In this document: positions 56,250-64,000 of the stretch, one piece after another | How positions within the stretch are numbered: the stretch's first letter is position 1 | How the letters are laid out: every line of letters starts with the position of its first letter | Source: Lepidonotus clava | Taxonomy: Eukaryota; Annelida; Polychaeta; Phyllodocida; Polynoidae | Length of the DNA stretch: 64,000 nucleotides | Reading direction: 5' to 3' | Assembly: GCA_936440205.1 (NCBI GenBank) | Contig: OW387150.1 | Coordinates: 34,643,795-34,707,794, forward strand | The notes under the pieces: model-generated | The model's input: the letters and a program-made list of their open reading frames with translations, nothing else | Told to the model about the DNA's origin: nothing | The model's database searches: none | Made by a program: the position numbers and the translations under genes

Positions 56250-57265
56250 TTTTGAATGATTTAACACTTAATCATAATCTAAATATAAGCCATCATTTCT
56301 CGCTTAAAAGACTCAATTTCATTGATATTTCGCACATCAGTAGGCAATCTATTCCATAGTTCGCCTCCCACATAAATTGGTGATAGTTTATACATAGATC
56401 TGTTAACATGATCAAGTTTCAGAACTGGTGCCTCAAACATTCTTAGGTGCCTATCACTCTACTTTAAGGTAACCTTGTTATCTCTGATACCCTTAAAAAT
56501 ACAAACCAATAGTTGTTTATTACGTAACCTATTTAGCATTGGAACATTCATAGTAGCATGTAGAACATCAATATGCATATCCCTGGGATTCCTGACACCA
56601 AGTGCATTTCTTAAAATTGTATTTTGTAATATTTGTAACTCCTCCTTCTCATACGCTGAACAGCTATTAAAAAATATATTACAATAATGAAAATATGGTA
56701 AGATCATTGTCTTAACTACATCAATCTTTGCCTGAGCAGACAGATTATGTTGTAGTTTCTTGAACATGTAGTATTTCTGAGATACCAATTTATAAGTATT
56801 TTTCATACACAACTTGAATTTTAGTTCCCTATCCATTAGGTAACCAAGGTACTTATAATTGTCAACACGTACAACAGTGGTGTGCCCAAGATCAAGGTCG
56901 ACCCTCTCAATGTTCTTCTTGGTACTGAAGTGTACAACCTTAGTTTTTTAATAATTAATTGTTTATCTGGAGTAATTACTCCACTCAATTATTTTATTCA
57001 TATCTTCAGCCAGGCGATTGTGATTACTCATTACTGAGTCACCACTCGTAAACAGAACAATATCATCAGCATATAAAATAATTCAGAATGAAGATATAGG
57101 TAAACTATATCATTTATAAAAAGAAGGAAGAGCATAGGTCCATTATTCGAGCCCTGTGGAACACCAAAGCCAACATTCATCATAGATGATCTATTACAAT
57201 TCAATAATAATTCATAATAAATTAATCATACATATAAGGCGGTCCTCATCCTAAATATTTTTCCA
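56250..57265 (-). mobile_element. LINE reverse transcriptase fragment
   Basis: Read on the minus strand: GFGVPQGSNNGPMLFLLFIN (motif 4 style, about 57100-57180), LYADDIVLF (catalytic box, about 57050-57085), YKYLGYLMDRELKFK, then the C-terminal region in the open frame 56459-56836 (MILPYFHYCNIFF, ILRNALGVRNPRDMHID). Frames shift and a stop interrupts near 56950. Same broad type as 20075-22390 but not a close copy. Confidence 0.85.
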
Positions 57266-57787
57266 AGTTTTTCTTCAATATTGCCAACTGCATGTTTGTA
57301 CAGTCACAAGGTCTTCCAGTTGAGCAAAGGTGATACATGAAATAGAATGTGTTGGATAAATTATTGCTCACGATAGGTGAGAAGGTACACCCATGCATAC
57401 CTAAAAAGGACACTCTGAGTCCACCACCCGAAGAAGAAGTATGTAACCACTAAGAAGAACAAGGCCTCAGGGCCCACCAAGTAAATTTAACATCATCTAC
57501 AACTCCTGTCTACAATACTTTAGTTACCGCCACACAAACAAGCCCCCCTTCCCCTGCCCAAACTCCGATCATGATATCAGAAATACCTAGCTGTGAACAG
57601 TTGTCTGAGCTAATCATACCAAACAAGAATAACAATAAGAAACATTGTGAGCAAAGCTATCACTGCACGAAACTGACATAAATATACCATATAAACTAAT
57701 CATTCAGAGTGCTCTTTTGGTTTGTAACTATCTTCACATAAAGTCATAATTCTTCTTTAGGCTATTAGCTACTTACAATACCAAAAT
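57266..57787. other. Intergenic, no gene recognised
   Basis: A short lysine-rich open end (KKKYVTTKKNKASGPTK then stop, near 57430-57485, plus strand) was seen, but a stop lies just upstream and no acceptor supports it. Confidence 0.35.
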
Positions 57788-57968
57788 GGCAGGGGCGGAT
57801 ACATGATTTTTAAAAAGAGCGGAGGGGGGATGAGCATAAAGGCTAAGTACTAAAACTACATACACGTGTACGCACGTGGCACTTTCCCCTCCTTTTGTAG
57901 TTTAGGGGTCCAAAAAAGGTAGGGGGGGGGGGCTAACCCCCCCCCCCCCCCCTGGATCCGCCCCTGCC
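57788..57968. mobile_element. MITE, GGCAGGGGCGGATCC family
   Basis: Ends ggcaggggcggatacatga and ctggatccgcccctgcc are inverted repeats; the centre holds a G-run followed by a C-run (about 57925-57952) that would itself fold. Relatives: 59665-59847, 62556-62705, 5880-6029, 44750-44900. Confidence 0.8.
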
Positions 57969-58485
57969 TACCCCTCCCTAAGATCTGTCAAGGAGATCTT
58001 TCCCTGACCCCACCCCTCTACAACAATGGTTATTTTTCTGTGTGGTTAGAAAACAAAATTACTTCATCCAAGGTTGTTATCAACCACTCAAAGGTATTTT
58101 ATATAAGACCTTCAACGAGAATAATCATATATTTTAGATAAAACCTTCAATGAGAATAATCAGGTATTTGCCTAATCTTAGAGAGACGTGCAGGGTATTG
58201 GTTACATGGTAAAAGCCGTGTACATGTGTACACTGAGAGGCCCTCTGAGAGAATACTCAATGTACACCTGGCTTGGGGAGTGGAGAAAACGCTGTGTGCC
58301 GTGCCTCACCAAAGGGAATATATAAGAAAGTTTTGAATCCAAACACAAATTAAAAGTTCCACAAAGGGTATACATTTCAGTTATAAAACATATAGTTTAT
58401 CATGCGTGCCCATCCACGCCCGTCTTTCCCTGAGTTCTTTGACTATTGATCCTATTAACCTAGTGGCGTGGAATTGGAAAACAGG

Positions 58486-58492
58486 TATAAAA
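58486..58492 (+). promoter_or_regulatory. TATA box, probable GPCR promoter
   Basis: ggtataaaac followed about 30 bp later by sequence that becomes a short exon ending at a strong gtaagt donor (58564). This gives a coherent promoter, 5' exon and acceptor chain for the receptor gene downstream. Confidence 0.5.
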
Positions 58493-58514
58493 CACCTCTT
58501 GCTGACTGGTCTAA

Positions 58515-58563
58515 GGTCTGGGATAGGATCGTTTCAGAAGGGGCGCAGATCGGTTGCGGAGAG
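58515..58563 (+). other. Probable 5' noncoding exon of the GPCR gene
   Basis: Start inferred from the TATA box; the end is the consensus donor gagag|gtaagta. It would splice to the acceptor cctctttcag at 59380, two bases before the predicted start codon. Confidence 0.45.
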
Positions 58564-59381
58564 GTAAGTAAATTCTCCCTACCACAGATAGTTGACTTAC
58601 TATATTTTAGGCACCTGCAGGTTAATTTGGGCTAATTTTGTGAACAAAAACACAGACAACACAATAGAAAATATATGATTATCTCCTATACATCAATTTA
58701 TAATGAATGAATTTTCAAACCAACTCAAAAATGATAAAGATATAAGATAGAAAATGAAAACATAGTTTATATCGATCTCCACAATCTTTAACCACAAATA
58801 ATGTCATGATTAATGGAAATGTCTATAGTTAAGCCCTGCAGTTTGTTGACATATTTCCCAGCATGCACCCTGATTAGGGATAGTCTGCAGGTAAAACCCA
58901 GGAAATGTACTATCCATGGTCGGAAGAATTGGTCTTCCTTCAATGATGCTAAAAACAAATTAACTTCTCCTTTCATTACTTAAGTAGAGACACCAAATAT
59001 TCCAATATGCCTACAGTGCTGATGGTGAGAAAATATAGAAGATTAGATTCTAAGAATTTTAAATTTGAGTACCATAAATCAAGCTTAGTTCTAATTTCAA
59101 ACAATTCCAGTTGTAAACATATCTTACTGACACACTATTCAGCGAAAAACACAAAATGCAATTCATCATAGTAATAGGCCCTATAGGTCACTCACATTAC
59201 GATCAGAGCATTAACAATTAAAGACCATAAATTTACAAGAAGAAATTGAAAGTGAGGCCTTTATATATATAAAAGGGCAATACATTATGTATCTGTATCA
59301 AGAAAATCAAGATCATTTACATGGTTTAAATAATGCCCTATCTTATATTCAATATTGTTTTCACCCATAGCCTCTTTCAGT

Positions 59382-59552
59382 ATGGCGGTTACTACGTCAC
59401 TTCCGGCGGACCTGATGACGTCACTCGGTGACGTCATGGCGTTGGTGCAGGAGACAAACGTGACCAACATGACGTCAGACGGCGTCCCGGGAGGGTCGTC
59501 AGTGGAGATCACCTTTTACTCCATCATCTACATGTGTATCGGCGGCTGCGGG
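59382..59552 (+). CDS. GPCR exon 1: N-terminus and start of TM1
   Basis: Acceptor cctctttcag at 59380 puts the exon start next to ATG 59382. A longer in-frame start at 59355 lies before this acceptor and is not preferred. 57 codons, donor gtacgt. Three perfect TGACGTCA palindromes lie in the coding sequence. Confidence 0.75.
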
Positions 59553-62500
59553 GTACGTGCTTCAGCTGAGCAAGGAACGTCATGATAACGTCGCAACAAC
59601 ATTATGATAATGTCATGGCAACTTTATCGTAATGTTGCGGCAAAGTAATAATGCTGATAACCTTGCAGGGGCGGATCCAGAGCCAGTGCTCTAGGGGAGG
59701 CAAACCCTGACCCCCCCCCCCCCCCATATACAAATGGAAAATAAAACTCCAGATTTACACAGATCTTCCAATTTTAAGATGCCAAAGTTTCGTCCCCTGG
59801 GTCTAGGGGGGATGCCCCATCCCCCCCTCCCCTGGATCCACCACTGCTTTGTGGTAAAGTTATAATAACGGTTCGACAACGTTATATTACTTTCGACGCG
59901 GCAGTGTATAACTCCAATTCATGAATATTTGCCACTCTTTCGTCATAAAGATATGTTACATACGTACATGCATGGGACTTGATTATGTGATGCCCCAATA
60001 GCCCCTACTACCTGTTTGAAATGAGCGTACGACATTCTGTGTATGCCCAAGATCACACGGTACATATCAAATACATCGATCCTTGGCAGCAGGCACAATT
60101 TTCTTTTCATAGCTGATTTTAAAATGGGGGAGCACAAAAGTTTATAAATTATTTAAAAAGACATGTAAGCTGAGAGATTTACTGAACATTGGTCAGTGTT
60201 AAAGGCTGTATTCCAGATACTGATTTTGTTTTTAAAATTTTAAAAATTGGCAGTGGGAATTAAAGGAAGCCAAAACCAATATATTTACAACAATTTCCAA
60301 AACTCAGATAAGTATGGAGATATGTTAGATGAGTCCAATTAAGGTCAGTGGTAAAGTATTACATGTGAAAATAACTCAAACCAAAGTAGAATTCCATGAG
60401 AGATGGTAATATTTCTATTTGTTTGTAAACAAACCCCATTTTTGCGGATCCATATTAATTGAGTTGAGCAAGAAAAATGTGTTTTCAATGACTTTCTACC
60501 ATATTTCATGGTTTAGATTTTAACATAGGTCAGAAATACGCTCAAGGAATGGATTTCCATTATTATTTGACTTTGAAAAAAATTGTTGAATTAATTGGTT
60601 TTGGCTCCCTTTAAACTTAGATAGAGCCATATTTCATACCACTAGAAAGGTCTTACAATTCTTTTTCAAATGGTATAGGGGATATATGATTTTATGCCAA
60701 ATCCACAGAGACTATTAGACAAATACTACATCAAAATCGGTATGTGGAATACGGGCTTTAGGATGTTTCTTTTTCCCATTGCCAGGTGCTGGGCAACCTG
60801 TTGGTTGTCATGGTCATGTCCTCGTCTCGTGAGCTGCGGGCTAAGATCACCAACATCTTCATCATCAGCCAGAGCTGTTGCGACGCGGTGGCGGCCTCGG
60901 TGCTGATCGCGCAGTCCACGAGCCAGTATTACACGGGCGGCTACGTCGGCATCTGGGGGCTCCTGAAGTGTAAACTGTGGACCAACAAATGGTTCATGTG
61001 GCACATGTTCGTCGTGTCGACCTACAACCTGGTGTTCCTCACCTTCGAGCGCTACGTCCACATACTACACCCATTTAAATACCAGGCCTTCTTCAACAAG
61101 AGGATCGTCGGCTTTATGATCTTCACGGCCTGGATATTCCCATTCACGTACAAGTCGCCTCTCTTTATCCACACCACAACTGTCAGGGATGAGGTGAATA
61201 TCAATGTTATCAGATTTATTATTTCATAAGGTTTTGATAAAAACTATGGGGCTATAAGTATATGTGAAGCCAAGGTAATGTATGATACGTTAAGTTAAGA
61301 GTATATACGTTGTGCATATGACGTCAAACAAACAAAATTGGGATTGACGCCATGTTAGTGATCACTTTAAATTTAATAAAATCTACGATTCTAAAGCATC
61401 TATGATGTAGAGTTTTGGCTATTTCATCACAAGAAAGTTAATTGAATCATAGTAGACAATTATTTCCTTTAAACTGTGGATACATGTCATAGCCATGTTG
61501 GTGTGGTGACCACATGGTGATCACCAAAATCTGGTCACGTGACCACATCTGCACAAGGTCTATAACAGATTTAATTTCGATAGTTCATAATTTCGTAATA
61601 CATTCGCCCAACCTCTAAATCCATCACGTGTGTGTGTGTTTCAGATCTGCTACGTAATGAAGGACTGGGAGCACCCGTACATCCAGAACGCCTGGGGCAT
61701 CCTGACTGTCCTCCTCCAGTACTTTATCCCGCTCGGCGCCATGATGATCTGCTACTACCAGATGATTGCCATGATCCGCAAGAAGCCCTTTGGGGGCATG
61801 AAAAGCCAGGTATGCATTCCATAAAAGATTTTGCGATAATTATCGCGAGTCAAAGCACGTCCATAAGAAAGTCAAGATACTCGAAAAAATATCGCCAAGG
61901 CCTGATGGCAGTATTGGACCATAATCTCAAAATATTGCAGTTTTAAAAATATCTAATTTAACAAAGATTAATATATCAAAGTATATATGTATGTGACTAA
62001 GGAAGACACTATATATATATAGTTTAAGTTTGATTAACAAAAAATTGAACAACAAAATTGAAAAACAAAGATTCCATATGGTGATAAAGGGCCATACCCA
62101 CTAGGCAATTTTACCGGAAACGGGCGGCGGGTGACTGGGAGAATCGGCCAACTCTTAGGATCGCCTGTCAGTACAGTATGATTATTGAAATGTGCACGTT
62201 TGATCTGAATCAGCGTTAAAATCGGTCAACTCTTCTAGTAGAGTCGACCCATTTTAGGACCATGAATCGGACGACTCTGATCAAAATCGCCTAGTGGGTA
62301 TGGGGCTTTACATTTTTTTGGTATCGTATCGTATCCTGAGATGGATAATCGCAAATTTGTGTATGCAATGCACCCTTCAGGATGATGGGGGTGACAAGGA
62401 GAACAAGGCGAAGAGTCAGAGGGACGAGAAGATGGCGCGGGCCAGTCGGAACCTGCTAAAGACCCTGGTCCTGGTGTGTGCAGCATTTGCCACCTGCTGG

Positions 62501-63613
62501 ATCAACAACCAGGTAGGACAACCACAAAGGTTTCATGATAATTACCTTCCTTATACAGGGACGGATTTAGGGGCCTGAGGTACGCCCCCCCCCTAACTTT
62601 TGCCAAATTTAGTTCTTTTTAGTGTAAAATATTAGCCCAGGGGTGCAGCGCCTCAACTTTGATATCAGGGCGTCCCCCCTTTTTAAAATCTCTGGATCCG
62701 TCCCTCTTATAGACCTTGTACAGATGGGGTCAAGTGACCACGTTTTGATGATCACCACGTGCTCTTTATGACCATATGTCTTATACATAAATCTAGAAAT
62801 AGTAATTCTACGATAATGATAAAGTTGTTCATTATGATATGATATAATTGTCTTAGATACATTTGACAGAAATAAATGTCCAGGATGCCCCTTTCTGTGA
62901 CGTCATCTGCACAACGCCTATATGAAGACGGCAATGCTTCCAATCTCTCCCCAAGCCTTAACTCTTCAACCCTAGACATTATACTACACAAGAGTGAGAA
63001 AGCCCTATCTGTGGTGGCCCAAATGGTAGGGTGACCAACTCCAGTATGGGTGGCTGAGGTTCACCTCTCGGTGGCGGAGCCCACTTGTTATTTAAAAAAC
63101 ACGATAGGATACTAAAAATGTTATCGCCAACATGACATGATTAAATTATATTTTCTTAATGATTTTTACACAGCCTTATACCTTGAGCACATACAATATG
63201 CTTTCCACGGCCTACTAAAATCATGTCAAAACATTTATTTTCGAGGTTGCAATATCAACAAAATATCGTCATGATATTATTGCAAGCCTTAATGCTAATG
63301 TTTGGAGTATTGTGAAAGATTTGTTGACGGGGTTCGGTTGGCGATAATTATCACGAAATTTTTATGGTCTCCCTTCTAGGTTTACTTCCTCCTCTTCAAC
63401 CTGGGCTACCCCGTGGACTTCAACGGCACCTATTTCCACTTCACTGTGATCATGGTGTTCCTGAACTGCTGCATCAACCCGTTCATCTACGCGCTGCAGT
63501 ACCACCCCTTCCAGAAACAGTTCCACTACCTGTTCTGTCTCTGCTGCAAGAAGGAGACTCCAGCGGCCGTCAGGGGCTCTGTGTCCACACTCAACTCCAC
63601 CGTGTCCAACTAG
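59382..63613 (+). CDS. Rhodopsin-class (class A) G protein-coupled receptor, 5 coding exons
   Basis: Join 59382-59552, 60786-61193, 61645-61809, 62381-62512, 63380-63613; all four introns are phase 0; 369 residues. Extracellular N-terminus with two N-glycosylation sequons (NVT, NMT), then seven hydrophobic segments. Hallmarks: GN in TM1 (VLGNLLVV), C-K-x-W before TM3, ERY at the TM3 end (FLTFERYVHILHPFKY), a cysteine in loop 2 (ICYV), a proline in TM5 (QYFIPLGAMMICYY), CW in TM6, NPFIY in TM7, then a cysteine cluster (LFCLCCKK) likely palmitoylated. TM6 reads CWINN where class A receptors usually have CWxP. It resembles the peptide-receptor-like lineages expanded in invertebrate deuterostomes; the ligand cannot be told. 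The cytoplasmic tail is short. Confidence 0.88.
59665..59847. mobile_element. MITE, GGCAGGGGCGGATCC family
   Basis: Ends gcaggggcggatccag and ctggatccaccactgc; a central C-run. It lies in GPCR intron 1, directly after a short stretch with CCCAGCCAAG-family words (aacgttattatgataatgtc type). Confidence 0.75.
60786..61193 (+). CDS. GPCR exon 2: TM1-TM4
   Basis: 408 bp, acceptor cattgccag, donor gtgaat. Contains LGNLLVVMVMSS, NIFIISQSCCDAV (TM2), TM3 with ERY and the TM4 tryptophan (FTAWIFPF). Higher GC content than its flanks. The 111-codon minus frame over it is a shadow. Confidence 0.9.
61645..61809 (+). CDS. GPCR exon 3: loop 2 and TM5
   Basis: 165 bp, acceptor tgtttcag preceded by a (TG)n run, donor gtatgc. 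Encodes ICYVMKDWEHPYIQNAWGIL and the TM5 proline/tyrosine segment. Confidence 0.88.
62086..62309. mobile_element. MITE, CCCATACCCACTAGGC family, clean copy
   Basis: Inverted ends aaagggccatacccactagg and cctagtgggtatggggcttt. It lies in GPCR intron 3, about 70 bp before exon 4. Confidence 0.85.
62381..62512 (+). CDS. GPCR exon 4: loop 3 and TM6
   Basis: 132 bp, acceptor acccttcag, donor gtagga. Charged loop (DKENKAKSQRDEKMARAS) then TM6 LLKTLVLVCAAFATCWINNQ. Confidence 0.87.
62556..62705. mobile_element. MITE, GGCAGGGGCGGATCC family
   Basis: Ends cagggacggatttag and ctctggatccgtccct. It lies in GPCR intron 4. Confidence 0.7.
63380..63613 (+). CDS. GPCR exon 5: TM7, tail and stop
   Basis: 234 bp, acceptor cccttctag. 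Encodes VYFLLFNLGYPVDFNGTYF, then CCINPFIYALQYHPFQKQF and a serine/threonine-rich end with stop TAG at 63611. An NGT sequon sits in loop 3 (extracellular). Confidence 0.9.
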   Translation, partial: VYFLLFNLGYPVDFNGTYFHFTVIMVFLNCCINPFIYALQYHPFQKQFHYLFCLCCKKETPAAVRGSVSTLNSTVSN

Positions 63614-63628
63614 ACAGGCGCGACTGTA

Positions 63629-64000
63629 CCCACTCAGCAAAGGATGCGATGTTATTATAAAGTTGCAGCAATGTTCTGGTTGGTTCTGTATTTGGTTCTT
63701 GTTATGTTCTTTTGATGACTCCCAATTACATCGCTGCAATGTACTGCCATGATGTTGCACTCTGACATTATTACAGTCTTCTGGTTATGTTCTTCAACCC
63801 AAACAGAATGTTCTTATAACGTTCTGTTTTGGATTTGTCCTAACCTCACCAAAAAATAATGCTATGATAACATTCTGATTTTGCGAGGTTTCAACCTCAC
63901 CATCAATAACATCATTCTTATGTACCATCTTAGTAAGTAACAAACTGACTAAAAAAAGTATGGTTGCAGAACGTTTCTGTTGTGTCGCAAGCTGGCTGGG
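63629..64000. mobile_element. CCCAGCCAAG-family MITE, uninterrupted copy
   Basis: Begins cccactcagcaaaggatgcg and reaches the inverted end aagctggctggg at the last base of the window. Same internal order as 3910-4757 (tgatgactcccaattacat, gttcttataacgttctg, aactgactaaaaaaagtatg) and without the LINE. It starts 16 bp after the GPCR stop codon, so it forms the start of the 3' UTR. Confidence 0.8.

Noticed and set aside
57430-57485. Lysine-rich C-terminal peptide KKKYVTTKKNKASGPTK followed by a stop
   Set aside because: Stop codon just upstream in frame and no credible acceptor.
61632-61946. 104-codon plus frame over GPCR exon 3
   Set aside because: Wrong frame; the receptor frame through this exon has matched phases and TM5.

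Overview
The window looks like a compact, transposon-rich genome of an invertebrate deuterostome, most likely a cephalochordate (Branchiostoma-like). This is inferred from intron-rich genes with short introns, LDL-receptor-type YWTD propeller exons, a multi-exon rhodopsin-class receptor, and very many short terminal-inverted-repeat elements (MITEs). No species call can be proved from the window alone.

Three gene models can be assembled from splice sites with matching phases. Gene A (+, coding exons 2757-18416) and gene B (-, coding exons 27017-48612) are a tail-to-tail inverted duplicate pair. Both encode a signal peptide, a YWTD beta-propeller, one EGF module and a second YWTD propeller. Eleven exon positions match in phase and ten match in length. 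Gene B alone goes on to finish the last blade and adds a transmembrane helix and a cytoplasmic tail with proline-rich and YxN tyrosine motifs (830 aa predicted). Gene A stops inside the last blade and has no membrane anchor (597 aa predicted, possibly secreted or decaying). The two copies use unrelated signal-peptide exons. The first exon of gene B (start codon, signal peptide and splice donor) is present as a 17-unit minisatellite of 76/83-bp units at 47281-48612. Sixteen units keep the reading frame and an apparently usable donor. This is the most unusual object in the window. A relic of exon 3 lies in the same intron.

The third gene (59382-63613, +) is a class A GPCR of five coding exons with all introns in phase 0, a probable TATA box at 58486 and a 5' noncoding exon. 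A lone minus-strand terminal exon at 53464-53603 suggests a further gene that I could not assemble.

The rest is mostly mobile-element debris: LTR fossils at 1-341 and 10946-11837 (the latter with an exact 5-bp target duplication and a matching empty site in gene B), LINE pieces at 775-993, 4137-4612, 20075-22390 and 56250-57265, at least six MITE families, a 37-copy 8-bp minisatellite at 17051-17346, a roughly 395-bp tandem repeat at 22770-23800, and a perfect 41-bp hairpin at 51303-51392. Several insertions are present in only one of the duplicated genes, so they can be ordered relative to the duplication.
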